DNA of 64,000 nt from an uncultured Acetatifactor sp. (GCA_910577665.1 CAJTOJ010000018.1:1-64000); one strand, 5' to 3'; shown: positions 34,351 through 43,456, counted from the first letter of the stretch. Notes: a model not told the origin generated them from the sequence alone. Program-made: numbers and translations.

Positions 34351-35943
34351 TCAAGGGAGGATTTCCAGGTCATTCCCGCCGCTGACAATGAAGCCGATAT
34401 TGCTGATAGAGCCTCCGGCCGGGATGCTGCCGTTATAGTCTTTGCTTGTAATGTGTAGGATGCTGCCGTCTGTGCCTGAGACAGTATATTCCCCGTTCCA
34501 GCCATCTGAAAGGGCAATGCTTCCGCTGAAAGAGAGGGTGGCAGCCCATTGGGTATAGTCAGTGCCGGAAAGATTCTGCATGGTAAGCTCATACTGGTAG
34601 AAGGACTTACCATCGGATTCCCAGGTGTTTACCAGGGTGGCTGCTGGGATGGGGGATCCTGCTGTAGCGCTGTTTCCGGAAGGACTTGCAGTTGCCTTAG
34701 GGTTCGTTGCCGTGGGGTTGCTATTTTCCGGCGTATCTGCACCCGGGGTGGGAGATGTACCTGCCAGCATCCGGTACAGCCATATCCCGGAAGGACTTAA
34801 GTCCTCTTCTGTGAAGCCGGAGGTTTTATGGCAGTCGCTTTTCAAGATGGCAGAAGTCTCATCTTTGTTAGAAAGATTCCAGGCCACATAGCTGACCTGG
34901 TGCTCGTCCATGGTGCGCACCCACTGGTCAGCCTGGTTCTGGTCCATGGTGCCGTTTCCGCTGGCATCGCAGATGCCGTATTCGGACACGAAGATGGGCA
35001 GCCCCGTGTCTATGGCAGAAGTCATGGTGTCCCGCAGGGACTCCTTGTGGGTGGCTGCATAGAAATGCAGGGTGTACATGATATTGTCATAGCCTGTGAT
35101 GGGATCTTCTGCCGCCTGGTCTACATACTGGCTCCAGTTAGGGGTGCCCACCAGGATGATGCCTTCCGGATCCAGGGAGCGGATGGCAGGGATGATTTCC
35201 TCCGCATAGGCCTTGATGTCGCTCCAGGAGGTATCACCGTTGGGTTCGTTGCAGATCTCATACAACACATTGCTGTAGGTTCCGTAGAGACCAGCCATTT
35301 CCGTGAAGAAATCCTTTGCTTCCGACAGGTGCCGGTTGGGATTGCCGTCTGAAAGGATATGCCAGTCAATGATCACATACATATCCAGGGCAGTGGCATA
35401 GTCCACGCCATTTTTTACCAGGGCCTTCAAGGCCTCCTGGTCGCCCCCGCTGCAATATCCACCATATTCTTCGGTATACATGGCAAGACGGATTACGTTG
35501 ACATGCCAGTCTTCCCTTAGCTGCCGGAAACAGTCCTCGTTCACATAGTCAGGGTACCAGGCCAGCCCATGGGTGCTGATTCCTTTCAGCTGGACAACCT
35601 GGCCGTTCTCATCTGCCAGGCGGGTGCCGTCCACATGGAGTGCACCGGAAGTGGAGGGGGTGGTAAGGCCGGAGGGGACAACCGGACTGGCAGAAGTACC
35701 GGTCTGGGAAGGGGATCCAAAACTGTGGGAAGCGTCCGGGCTGGCAGGGGTATCCGGATTGCGGGAAGTGTCCGGGCTGGCAGGGATATCCGGATTGCGG
35801 GAAGTGTCCGGGCTGGCAGAGGCGCCCGGATAGCTGGCTTCGTCAGTTTGGGACGCCCCCTGGCTGCCCTGGCAGGCAGACAAAGCCAGGACACAGAGGA
35901 AGACAAAGAGTAAAGCCGGCAGATATACCAGGTATTTTTTCAA
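34351..35943 (-). CDS. GH5 endoglucanase-like lipoprotein with CBM2-like domain
   Basis: The protein is 530 residues. The start is best placed at TTG 35943, six bases after a perfect GGAGG; ATG 35964 would precede that site. The signal ends in LALSAC with the lipidated Cys at 24. A linker with 12-residue repeats (ASPDTSRNPDxP) follows, then a GH5 barrel with LYEICNEPNG (acid/base Glu) and PIFVSEYG (nucleophile Glu), and after a second Thr/Ser/Pro linker a C-terminal domain of about 95 residues resembling CBM2 (VNTWESDGKSFYQYELTMQN). It should sit on the cell surface and cut beta-1,4-glucans. It converges on the fructokinase gene and is not part of that operon. Confidence 0.9.
   Translation of the reverse strand: MKKYLVYLPALLFVFLCVLALSACQGSQGASQTDEASYPGASASPDTSRNPDIPASPDTSRNPDTPASPDASHSFGSPSQTGTSASPVVPSGLTTPSTSGALHVDGTRLADENGQVVQLKGISTHGLAWYPDYVNEDCFRQLREDWHVNVIRLAMYTEEYGGYCSGGDQEALKALVKNGVDYATALDMYVIIDWHILSDGNPNRHLSEAKDFFTEMAGLYGTYSNVLYEICNEPNGDTSWSDIKAYAEEIIPAIRSLDPEGIILVGTPNWSQYVDQAAEDPITGYDNIMYTLHFYAATHKESLRDTMTSAIDTGLPIFVSEYGICDASGNGTMDQNQADQWVRTMDEHQVSYVAWNLSNKDETSAILKSDCHKTSGFTEEDLSPSGIWLYRMLAGTSPTPGADTPENSNPTATNPKATASPSGNSATAGSPIPAATLVNTWESDGKSFYQYELTMQNLSGTDYTQWAATLSFSGSIALSDGWNGEYTVSGTDGSILHITSKDYNGSIPAGGSISNIGFIVSGGNDLEILP
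35734..35829 (-). repeat. 36-bp tandem repeat in the GH5 linker
   Basis: A 36-bp unit (GTCCGGGCTGGCAGGG...) occurs about 2.7 times and encodes the 12-residue linker repeat. It is coding, and the other frames stay open only because of the repeat. Confidence 0.8.
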
Positions 35944-35964
35944 GGGAGACCTCCAATCTGGCAT

Positions 35965-36040
35965 AGGTTGCTGCTCACTCCGTTCGCGGCAACAGCAATA
36001 GCCCGTATCGGTTCAGTGCCCTGGCTGAACAGCTACAATG
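35965..36040 (-). repeat. Partial mosaic hairpin repeat
   Basis: It carries hairpin TTGCTG..CAGCAA around 'ctcactccgttcgcggca' and a second hairpin GTTCAG-TGCCCTGG-CTGAAC, both related to mosaic repeat tails (compare 1-60 and 14540-14571). It lies in the 5' region of the GH5 gene. Confidence 0.55.
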
Positions 36041-36107
36041 GTTACCATAGTCCGGTCATGCAGGACTGAGGGTGCAATTCGTAGTCCAGGCAATCTGGGA
36101 TAAACAG

Positions 36108-36818
36108 CTACTGCCGCTTCCGTGTAAACCGGCACATGGGGTACCCGGTACATCCCCAGAAGGTGCCATACCGGCCTTTGCGTTGCACCAGGAGACAGCC
36201 GCATTCAGGGCAGCAGTTGCCTGGTGCAGGTTCCTGCTTTCCTGGAAGGGACTGTTTCTGTGTGGCCAGCTTCTGTGTATACAGTTTTCCCAGTTCCACA
36301 TAACACAGATAATTCATGTGGCAGTCTGCCAGCGCCCTGTGTGCCCCGTCTGTGCTGATGCCGAAATGGGTGGCAATGTCCGACAGCTTATGCTGGCGTA
36401 ACTGTGGCAGGCAGCTTCTGGACAGATACAGGGTGTCTACATAGTCATTCTGGAATTTCCGGTCCAGGTCCATAAGGGCGCTGTCATAGACAAAATTCGT
36501 GTCGAAGGTATGTATGTTGTGGCCTACAAGGACCAGATCCCCGGCAAATTCCAGAAAATCTGTCAAGGCTTCCTGTATGGATGGGGCATCCTGTACCATT
36601 TTGTCCGTGATTCCGTTCACACGGGTGGCGGCATAAGGAATACGAATGCCAGGATTGACCAGGGTGGAAAATTCTTCTGACACATTGTCACCCAGTACTT
36701 TGATGCCCGAAATCTCGATGATCCGGTCTGTGCCGGGCACCAGCCCTGTAGTCTCCAGATCAAAGACCACGTAGTTTCCTGAGTGGAAGTCTATCCTTTT
36801 CCCTTTCTCCCTTGTCAT
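36108..36818 (-). CDS. DEDDh 3'-5' exonuclease with C-terminal zinc ribbon
   Basis: The protein is 236 residues from the ATG at 36818 (AGAGGAG seven bases upstream). The exonuclease domain has YVVFDLETTGL (D-E), LVGHNIHTFDTNF (D) and HRALADCHMN (H and D), that is, the DEDDh set of the PolC/DnaQ epsilon group. After residue 190 comes a short topoisomerase-type zinc ribbon: CCPECG and WGCTGYPMCRF, likely a DNA-binding add-on. It could serve in proofreading or repair as a stand-alone exonuclease. No operon partner is evident. Confidence 0.9.
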   Translation of the reverse strand: MTREKGKRIDFHSGNYVVFDLETTGLVPGTDRIIEISGIKVLGDNVSEEFSTLVNPGIRIPYAATRVNGITDKMVQDAPSIQEALTDFLEFAGDLVLVGHNIHTFDTNFVYDSALMDLDRKFQNDYVDTLYLSRSCLPQLRQHKLSDIATHFGISTDGAHRALADCHMNYLCYVELGKLYTQKLATQKQSLPGKQEPAPGNCCPECGCLLVQRKGRYGTFWGCTGYPMCRFTRKRQ

Positions 36819-37041
36819 TGATATGCTCCTCTGGTGAATGGTATGTGAAGGTTTAGTCGTTTCTAAGCCTGTGAATTCTGCATTCCTAACTGCCGGTTTT
36901 GGCAAAATAACGGAAAAACAGACAGTCTGGATGTTTTTCCTGTCCGGGATAACAATACAATAAGTAATACGTGACCAATATAGCACAAGTTTTTTCCGGC
37001 CGCAAGGGGAAATATCGGCATATGAAATTCGTTGCCATTGC

Positions 37042-37070
37042 TTGACTGTCGCCCTGTAGTTGGCTAAAAT
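37042..37070 (+). promoter_or_regulatory. Promoter of the 37163 lipoprotein gene
   Basis: TTGACT and TAAAAT are separated by 17 bases, about 90 bases before the lipoprotein start. Confidence 0.6.
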
Positions 37071-37162
37071 GATGCAGGTAGGCATGGAATGAACATTTGG
37101 AAGAAAAGTAGGGAAGGGGAATGTACCCCTGGGAACCACAGGAGAAGGAGAGGCTATCAGCT

Positions 37163-37843
37163 ATGAAAGGATTGAAAAAGGGAAGTACAAGGAGTGCGGC
37201 AGCGATTCTGTCTGCTGCTTTGATATTGACGGTCGGCGCTGGCGGCTGTGGAAAAGCAGAAGGGGAGGGCGGCACGGATCTGGAGAACAGGGTTCCGGGC
37301 AGCGGGTATACGAACCATATACAGGGGGAGCCCGCAGGCTATGATGGTGAGGGTACCACGGTGCTATCCGATAACGGCGGGGAGGCGTACTTTGACAACA
37401 GTACTACCATAGTGCTGGATGGCAGAACCTATGATATAGCGCAGCGGGAGGAAGAGGTGAATGCCATCACCAATATCCGTGCCGTGGAAGGCTACTGGAT
37501 TGTCACGGGGCACATCAGTCCAAATACTTCTTACTATGGGTTCTATAACACACAGACCCTACAGTGGGAGAAGGAGATCCTGGGTGCAGGACTTACCTGG
37601 TATGGAGCGGAGGAAGGGGAGGAGGATATCCCCTTTTCCATGGATACAGTGGTTTATACCATGGCCGATGAACTGTATGACAGCAACGGCAGGCTGGTGG
37701 GGAAGGTTGACCTGGATGAGAAAGAGCACGAATACATCTACGGGCTGGAGCGCAGCAGCGAAGGCGTGGAGGTGTGTATTCTGAATGATGCAGTGGAAGA
37801 GCGACTGGTGGTGGTTCAAGTGCCGCTTCCAGACAGGAGCTGA
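37163..37843 (+). CDS. Lipoprotein of unknown function
   Basis: The protein is 226 residues from the ATG at 37163 (GGAGAAGGAG upstream). The signal MKGLKKGSTRSAAAILSAAL ends in a lipobox VGAGGC with Cys 29. The mature protein is acidic and beta-rich, with segments such as AVEGYWIVTGHISPNTSYYG and TVVYTMADELYDSNGRLVG that look like an extracellular propeller or repeat blade. I recognise no family. A start at 37121 is possible but would put 14 extra residues before the signal. It is divergent from the exonuclease gene. Confidence 0.75.
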   Translation: MKGLKKGSTRSAAAILSAALILTVGAGGCGKAEGEGGTDLENRVPGSGYTNHIQGEPAGYDGEGTTVLSDNGGEAYFDNSTTIVLDGRTYDIAQREEEVNAITNIRAVEGYWIVTGHISPNTSYYGFYNTQTLQWEKEILGAGLTWYGAEEGEEDIPFSMDTVVYTMADELYDSNGRLVGKVDLDEKEHEYIYGLERSSEGVEVCILNDAVEERLVVVQVPLPDRS

Positions 37844-37942
37844 AGCCAGGACCATGTTAAGGCCTGCACTTATGCCGTTCTAAAGATGTACCTGCGGTGT
37901 ACTCTGCCGGGTTGAGAATAATTGCTAATTCATGATATTTCC

Positions 37943-37971
37943 TTGTATCCCTATTTTAGATATGATAAAAT
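37943..37971 (+). promoter_or_regulatory. Promoter of the cytidylate-kinase-like gene
   Basis: TTGTAT and TAAAAT are separated by 17 bases; a second -10-like TATGAT overlaps at 37961. The start codon is about 75 bases downstream. Confidence 0.5.
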
Positions 37972-38047
37972 AGGTCTTACGCGAGGAAGGGATGGCTGGG
38001 CTGTCCCGGACAGGATCCAAGGCCGGCGGGCGGGAGGAGGATTTAGG

Positions 38048-38533
38048 ATGAATTTAGTGGTTACAATGAGCCGCAGGTTCGGGACGGGTGCCAGCATGAT
38101 TGCCCGGGAACTGTCGGAGAAGCTGGAGATTCCCGTGTATGACAAGGCATACATTGAGAATGAACTCCATGACAATAATTTTTCCAATGAGGCGGAAGTC
38201 ATCAGGGAACTGGCGGAGCATTCCTGTATTATCCTGGGCCGCTGCGCATCGGAGATCCTGAAGGACCAGCCAAATGTGTTCAATGTATACATATGTGCAG
38301 ACAAGGAAGACCGGATCAGCAGGATCATGAAGAAAAATTCCCTCTCCTGCCAGGAGGCAAAGGCCCTGCTTGAGAAAAATGACAGGGAGCGTGCGGATTA
38401 CTATTATGAACACACGGGAAAGGTCTGGGGGGATGTGAATAATTATCACATGATTCTGGATACCAGTACCCTGGGAGCCGAGAACTGTGCCAACATCCTG
38501 CTCAAGTATTTTGAGAGGATTGAGATTATATAA
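38048..38533 (+). CDS. Cytidylate kinase-like protein, short form
   Basis: The protein is 161 residues from the ATG at 38048 (GGAGGAGGATTTAGG upstream). The N-terminus NLVVTMSRRFGTGASMIAREL resembles the P-loop region of cytidylate-kinase-like proteins, with IPVYDK next, SCIILGRCASEIL in the middle and NVYICADKEDRISRIM as the lid region. Typical members are about 200 residues; here the segment between IPVYDKAYIENE and the second block is shortened by roughly 40 residues. It probably binds nucleotides, but CMP kinase activity is uncertain. No operon partner. Confidence 0.8.
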   Translation: MNLVVTMSRRFGTGASMIARELSEKLEIPVYDKAYIENELHDNNFSNEAEVIRELAEHSCIILGRCASEILKDQPNVFNVYICADKEDRISRIMKKNSLSCQEAKALLEKNDRERADYYYEHTGKVWGDVNNYHMILDTSTLGAENCANILLKYFERIEII

Positions 38534-38593
38534 GGTATTATATCCATCTGTGGCTCAAAGGTGGACTACAAATAAGTCCATTCAAAATTTTGA

Positions 38594-39085
38594 AAGGGGA
38601 AATTAGAGAATCCTGGAGATACTAGCTTAAATATCCTTGAGAATCAACAAGTATATGAGAATTGGATAGATTTTTCAGAAGAAAGAGATTTGCCTTATAC
38701 CAACGAGGAAGGGATAAAAATTATCAGGCAGGCTTATGCAAAAGTAGATTTTGATGGAGAATTTCTCCAAGGTGATTCGGAAAACTATGATGAAAATCCA
38801 ATCTATTTTTCTGAGCTGCTAAACAATGACTTGCCATTCCTAAATAAAGAAACAGGAAAAGAAACATACCTGGAAGACTTTGACAGACTGGCGATTTATG
38901 AAGACCTGGAATATAGTCAGATATTGGTTCAATGTGCACTTATGAAGACCTGTTCGGTCAACATAGCCCGCTGCAAATCTCTCATTCGGGCAATTATCTG
39001 TAAAATGATTTCATCACCTGCAAATTGTGACACCCATCTGGCAGAAAGCGATTTTCGAACACGCCCCAATGCTCCATCCGACTAG
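38594..39085 (+). pseudogene. Gene fragment truncated by a MITE-like repeat
   Basis: An open frame encodes an acidic sequence (ENWIDFSEERDLPY, FDGEFLQGDSENYDENPIYF, NDLPFLNKETGKETYLEDF) without ATG or proper binding site; the only near start is TTG 38690. From about 38946 the frame runs into the reversed copy 3 of the MITE-like repeat, which supplies the last 40 codons. The stretch is more AT-rich than its neighbours. It is best read as the remnant of an acquired gene whose ends are lost. Family unknown. Confidence 0.55.
38946..39067 (-). repeat. MITE-like dispersed repeat, degraded copy 3
   Basis: Read on the minus strand it gives GGGGCGTGTTCGAAAATCGC, then 'tcacaattt' and 'gggctatgttgaccga', collinear with the left two thirds of the copy at 14634. 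The right third is missing, so no inverted repeat pair remains. Confidence 0.65.
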
Positions 39086-39123
39086 AAATCGGAGCACTGA
39101 CAGAGACACAGGAAGACACAAAG

Positions 39124-39855
39124 TCACAGGCAGAAAACAGCCACAGCCGCACCCAGGCAGAGGAAGGGACCAAAGGGAATGCGGGACCGGCGGTGTATCT
39201 TTCCCGCTGCCAGCATTACCACACAATAGCATCCGGCGGCAAATATGGCAAAGGCCATGCCCCACAGGGTCATGCGCCAGCCCAGGAACAGGCCGCAGAC
39301 GGCAGTCAGCTTACTATCGCCACCACCAAAACCACCGGGAACCAGCAGGTTTATGATTATCATGGGGACACTGACCACACAGATTCCCAGAAGACGGTCC
39401 GGAATGTACAGGCTGGGGAAAAAGGGTATGGCGGCCAGGGATACTACACCGGCAGCCAGGATAAAGGCATTGGGAATCCGCATGGTATCCAGGTCGGTGA
39501 GGGTAATCAGGGCAAGGACAGACAGGAAGACATATGTCACCAGGGCCTGTCCGCCGGGCCCGAACCAATGGATACAGAAGACTGCCATGGCGCCTCCGGC
39601 GGCTTCCACCAAGGGATACCGGGGGGAGAGCCTGGTGTGGCAGTAACGGCACCTGCCCTTTAACAGGATCCAGCCAAATACAGGAACCAGATCCTGCACG
39701 GCAAGCACATGTCCGCATGTCAGGCAATGGCTGCGTGCCTTCACCCAGTCTTCCCCCAGTGGTAAGCGGTGCGCCACTACAGTTATAAAAGAAAATATGC
39801 TGGCTCCTGCAAAGAAGACCAGCACAATTTCAAGTATATGCCATACAGTAGACAT
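39124..39855 (-). CDS. Prepilin peptidase (A24 family)
   Basis: The protein is 243 residues with about seven membrane helices. The N-terminal methylase-type zinc loop has CLTCG and CRYCH. The two catalytic aspartates of aspartic prepilin peptidases are in TDLDTMRIPN and GGGDSKL. It would cleave the leader of type IV-like prepilins on the cytoplasmic side and methylate the new N-terminus. Its only visible substrate is the 60-residue prepilin encoded 16 bases upstream on the same strand; no pilus ATPase or platform gene is in the window. Confidence 0.93.
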   Translation of the reverse strand: MSTVWHILEIVLVFFAGASIFSFITVVAHRLPLGEDWVKARSHCLTCGHVLAVQDLVPVFGWILLKGRCRYCHTRLSPRYPLVEAAGGAMAVFCIHWFGPGGQALVTYVFLSVLALITLTDLDTMRIPNAFILAAGVVSLAAIPFFPSLYIPDRLLGICVVSVPMIIINLLVPGGFGGGDSKLTAVCGLFLGWRMTLWGMAFAIFAAGCYCVVMLAAGKIHRRSRIPFGPFLCLGAAVAVFCL

Positions 39856-39871
39856 TTAAAGGTACCTGCTG

Positions 39872-40054
39872 CTATGTAAGGCTGTGATACTGGCAGAAGG
39901 AGGTCAGCGCCCTGGCCACGCTGTCATCCTGCTTTCCGCAGCCCCGCACGCTGATAATGACCACAATGAGGATCACGATCAGAAATAGCACAATAACTAA
40001 TTCCACCAGGCTGAATCCGCCCTGGTCCTCCTTCCAGTCCTTAAAAAAATCCAT
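39872..40054 (-). CDS. Very short type IV prepilin-like protein
   Basis: The protein is 60 residues from the ATG at 40054 (GGAGGG eight bases upstream; GTG 40069 is the alternative). MDFFKDWKEDQGG is followed by FSLVELVIVLFLIVILIVVI, a class III leader with Gly before the cut and Glu at +5, then a hydrophobic helix and a tail of only about 25 residues with a GCGK segment. It lacks room for a pilin globular domain, so it may be a minor pseudopilin or a membrane peptide processed by the neighbouring peptidase. Confidence 0.85.
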   Translation of the reverse strand: MDFFKDWKEDQGGFSLVELVIVLFLIVILIVVIISVRGCGKQDDSVARALTSFCQYHSLT

Positions 40055-40198
40055 GTCTGTACCCTCCACGCTTTCTGTCCGGGGAATCCCGCGCCATCGG
40101 CTACAGGCGTGCCTACAGCCGGGCAGTCCTGGGATATTTTGTCAGTTGATTATCTATTTTACAATAACATGAAGCATTGCATCATGTCAAGGACAATT

Positions 40199-40837
40199 TC
40201 ACTCCCATACAAAGCTGTCCATTATGGCCTGGGCCGCCTGGTCTGCGTCTTCTGCCCTGGAGAAATTGGTGAGGTGGATCAAGCAATACCGGAAGTCATC
40301 CACAATGTAATATTGCTTTGTGATCACATCTTTCTCGTCAATGGTAAAAATATACACCATATATTCCTGCTCCGTGAAGGTACCGTCCCCCAGCAGTTCG
40401 GCGTCAACTCCCTGCAACTGCCCAAGGAGCTGCCTTACAATGGCCTCCCTGAACTGCGCATGGTTCTCCGCGCTGTATTTGTTGGTTCCTACGCAAATGG
40501 CGATGTTGTCAGGCTTGGCATCCTCCTCATGGCCCTCCTTCACATAGAAGATCTGGGAAGAGGTGGAATATTTCTCTGACTTGACCCAGCCTTCCGGCAC
40601 GGTATAGCTTCCGGGAATGGCTGTACCGGCGCCAGGGCTTGATTCGTCTTCTTCGGTGTCCTGGGCATCCTGCAGGGACGGATCCGTGGAACCGGTTTCC
40701 TGGCAACGGTCACCCTGTTCCTTGGAAGAGGCTGCCGGATCATTGGAGGCTGTGCTACGCCCGCCGTCTGCGGGAAAGCGGCTGCATCCGGCAAGGAGCA
40801 ACAGGGCCAGCAAGGAGCAGACAAGTGTTTTCTTCAT
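40199..40837 (-). CDS. Lipoprotein of unknown function
   Basis: The protein is 212 residues from the ATG at 40837 (GAGGACTTTCC upstream). The signal MKKTLVCSLLALLLLAGC gives lipidated Cys 18, followed by a disordered Ser/Asp/Glu-rich stretch to about residue 75. The C-terminal domain (VPEGWVKSEKYSTSSQIFYV, NIAICVGTNKYSAENHAQF, FTIDEKDVITKQYYIVDDFR) is alpha/beta and resembles small secreted domains that follow a 'PEGW' start in Clostridia. Family not recognised. A strong promoter lies at 40956-40928. Confidence 0.75.
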   Translation of the reverse strand: MKKTLVCSLLALLLLAGCSRFPADGGRSTASNDPAASSKEQGDRCQETGSTDPSLQDAQDTEEDESSPGAGTAIPGSYTVPEGWVKSEKYSTSSQIFYVKEGHEEDAKPDNIAICVGTNKYSAENHAQFREAIVRQLLGQLQGVDAELLGDGTFTEQEYMVYIFTIDEKDVITKQYYIVDDFRYCLIHLTNFSRAEDADQAAQAIMDSFVWE

Positions 40838-40927
40838 TGGAAAGTCCTCACTTTCTATGTGGAAGCAGATTCTCCTGCACCAGTCTGTGCGGATGGCATA
40901 AGGGGTATGCAATGAAGCGATGGTACA

Positions 40928-40956
40928 AATGTAGCACAGGGGAAGAGCGCTGTCAA
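40928..40956 (-). promoter_or_regulatory. Promoter of the 40837 lipoprotein gene
   Basis: On the minus strand TTGACA and TACATT are 17 bases apart, about 90 bases upstream of the lipoprotein start. Confidence 0.7.
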
Positions 40957-40999
40957 GGCAGTGACGGGCTGCAATGAAGGTCTGGGGCAGAGGGAGGAT

Positions 41000-42820
41000 T
41001 CACCCTTCTTTCGCCAGCCTTTCCTTCAGGGAAAGGAAATCAGCCGGTCCGTTATCCAGGTAAAAGCAATGGAACCGGTAATCGGAATACTCTGTGCCCC
41101 AGAGCTGCCTGGCCTGCTGCTGTAGGGAGAGGATTTCCAGGTATCCCAGGTAATATTTGAGGTAATTGCAGGGCTCCTGGGCTATGTAGGTATAGATGGA
41201 AGCGGCGGCCCTGGTGTCGGAGATACCAAATTTCTCCAGTACCTGGACGATCTGTTTGTAGGAGAGTCCCTGGTAGTGGATCATTATATCCAGCATGGCG
41301 TAGAGACCCAGCTGGACGCTGCGGTTGTGTTTCAAGGCCTGTACAGTGAGGGCTTCCCTGGTCCTGCCCTGTTCCTGGAACAACTGTGTGGCATAATCAT
41401 AGGAGAGAAATTCCACATACAGCGCCCAGCCTTCCAGGTACCCGCCGTACCAGACCAGCTCCCAGGCCGGGTTTGCTCCGTTTTCCAGTGCAGTGCGGTT
41501 GTGGTAGACGGTCTGGTAGAGATGGCCGGGGTAGCCCTCATGGGCCAGGGTGGTGTATAGTTCCAGCCCGGCTGGGGTTTTCTTGTTATTGATGTAGATT
41601 CCGTTCCGGGAAGTATCGTCCAGGGGGGCAGTCAGGTAAAAAGCAGGGGCGCAGTAATCCTCCAGACTGGGGGAAACAGATTTCACGGCAATGGAAGTCT
41701 GCTCTCCGGGAAGTTCAGGAAAAGCGCCCTCCATTCGTCCCCTGAGATCGGCCAGCATCTGGGATGCCGTGGTGTAGGGGAAAGGAGAGGACTCCAGACC
41801 CAGATAGCCATTTACGACTTCCGGGTGGCTGGACAGGAGCTGCTGCAGGGCTTCGTACTCTTCCGCAAACTGGGAAGAGAGGAGCTGCAGCACTTCCTCC
41901 GGAGGGCGGTAGGAACCAGTCTGGGAAATCAGGAGTGCTTTGTAGTAGGCTTTTCCATCGGGCCTGGAGGCCAGGCCTGTCAAGGGGATGGTCTCGTCCT
42001 CCAGAAGGAGCAGACCGTCCCCAAGGGCTATATAGGCGGGCAGCAGGACTGTTTTCAACAGCCGGTCATTCTGGGCCAGGTAGTGCTGGGCTTCTTCCAG
42101 GGAAAGAAGGTTCTCCTGGCAGAGTTTATCCAGACGTTCCCGGAAAGTGACCTGGAGGAAGTGCCCGCCGGATTCCAGGGCCTCTTTTGTGACAATTGTG
42201 TCACATTGTTCCCGGACTTCCCGCAGGGAACTGGCTGGCATGAGAAGCCCTGCTGCTGCCTTTTCCTGCTCATAGGCCAGCAGGGAGGCAAAGTATTCAT
42301 CTGTCTGATCCAGCAGTGCCAGATAATCTTCCACATCTTTTCTGGTACGGAAGGTATATTCAGCCAGCAGGATCGGGAGCTGCCCCTGCATACCGGAGGC
42401 TGGGGAGAGGGGTTCGTCATAATAGGGGTACTGGGACAGACGAAGGGAATTCTCCAGGCTGCGCACAAGGAGCCTGCAGAGGTAGGCATTATGGTCCTTG
42501 AGCCGATCTGTCTTAAGGGCAGACAGGGCGGCCAGGGTATTTTCCGCAGTTACCTGTGCCTGGACGCTGCCCTGGGCGCTGTAGGCGGGCAGTGTAGGTG
42601 TGTAGTCGTAGATCCCGAAGCTGGCAGGACTGGCCAGGGAATAGTGCATATTCAAGGTATTGGAAGTCATCTCGTCCACAAAGAGCCGTGATGTGAGGTT
42701 GGAAAAGAGTTTTTCATCCTTCTGGAAGTGGAACAGGAACAGGGTCAGCCCGCTGAAGGCCAGGAGAAGAGTGGCCATGAGGAGCAGCTGCCGTAGGGAA
42801 AGTGCGTTGCGTTTTTTCAA
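41000..42820 (-). CDS. DUF885-family metallopeptidase-like protein
   Basis: The protein is 606 residues and starts with TTG at 42820 after AAAGGCGG. The N-terminal helix (about 8-32) is a membrane anchor or uncleaved signal. The DUF885 hallmark HEGYPGH is at about residues 427-433 in LAHEGYPGHLYQTVY and is the presumed zinc site; a downstream Glu in LEGWALYVEFLSYD may be the third ligand. The family is largely alpha-helical and thought to include carboxypeptidase-like enzymes. It should act outside the membrane on peptides. No operon partner. Confidence 0.9.
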   Translation of the reverse strand: MKKRNALSLRQLLLMATLLLAFSGLTLFLFHFQKDEKLFSNLTSRLFVDEMTSNTLNMHYSLASPASFGIYDYTPTLPAYSAQGSVQAQVTAENTLAALSALKTDRLKDHNAYLCRLLVRSLENSLRLSQYPYYDEPLSPASGMQGQLPILLAEYTFRTRKDVEDYLALLDQTDEYFASLLAYEQEKAAAGLLMPASSLREVREQCDTIVTKEALESGGHFLQVTFRERLDKLCQENLLSLEEAQHYLAQNDRLLKTVLLPAYIALGDGLLLLEDETIPLTGLASRPDGKAYYKALLISQTGSYRPPEEVLQLLSSQFAEEYEALQQLLSSHPEVVNGYLGLESSPFPYTTASQMLADLRGRMEGAFPELPGEQTSIAVKSVSPSLEDYCAPAFYLTAPLDDTSRNGIYINNKKTPAGLELYTTLAHEGYPGHLYQTVYHNRTALENGANPAWELVWYGGYLEGWALYVEFLSYDYATQLFQEQGRTREALTVQALKHNRSVQLGLYAMLDIMIHYQGLSYKQIVQVLEKFGISDTRAAASIYTYIAQEPCNYLKYYLGYLEILSLQQQARQLWGTEYSDYRFHCFYLDNGPADFLSLKERLAKEG

Positions 42821-43456
42821 GGGGAACCGCCTTTATGTTGCATTACTACAGTATATGAAGCTGTAGCTGGGATATGAAGGCGGCAACAGCTGGAAGGCCT
42901 GGCAGCTGTGGGCATCGCGTTGCTGTTACGGCTACGCCGTGGATGGTAACACCATGCCGTTACTGTTCACTGGGGTACTGCCGCGAGGTGTTTTCACGCG
43001 CCCTTTGCGTGACAAACCCGAGACTGCGTGCGCGAAATCGCTGTTCTTGCGATTTATGCGCATCTGTTACTGTGAACGGAGTGAACAGTAACACCATGCC
43101 GGATGGAATGTGGTGCCAAACGAGCGATTTTTATAGAAGCAGGGAGGAAAGTATGGTATACTGTTTTCGGGTCATGGAAGGCTTTGGGAATCCTGCCTGC
43201 ATCGGCAGACAGACCATACAGGAACAGAGGGATTGCATATGGGAATGCCTGTAAACAGCACAGGAAGGATCCAGGCAGCGGGAAGCACTATGACAAAAGA
43301 CAGGAACATGCCTGCAGGGCAGTGGTGGGCTGGCAAATGAAAATGGAAGCAGGCTGACGGGGCAATCCGCACATTTTGGTGCAGGTTTTAAGCCGGATAA
43401 AAGGCGGGCCGGATTTTGATAAAAGAGTGCGCACCGCACGCACGGATGGGAGAAGG
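42821..43456. other. Repeat-rich intergenic stretch before the FGGY kinase
   Basis: It contains two mosaic repeat units (42912-42950 partial, 42959-43092 full). From 43093 to 43456 I see no supported gene; a small frame across this part lacks a ribosome binding site. Confidence 0.5.
42912..43092 (+). repeat. Mosaic hairpin repeat: partial unit plus full copy
   Basis: 42912-42950 carries 'gcatcgcgttgctgttacgg' and a 'ggtaac' end. 42959-43092 is a full 134-bp copy from GTTACTGTTCAC to GTGAACAGTAAC with interior hairpin 'gcgaaatcgctgttcttgcgattt'. It is nearly identical to the copy at 24611. Confidence 0.85.

Noticed and set aside
35569..35913. Plus-strand frame with RAGRDIRIAGSV repeats
   Set aside because: It is opposite the GH5 linker repeat and has no start signal.
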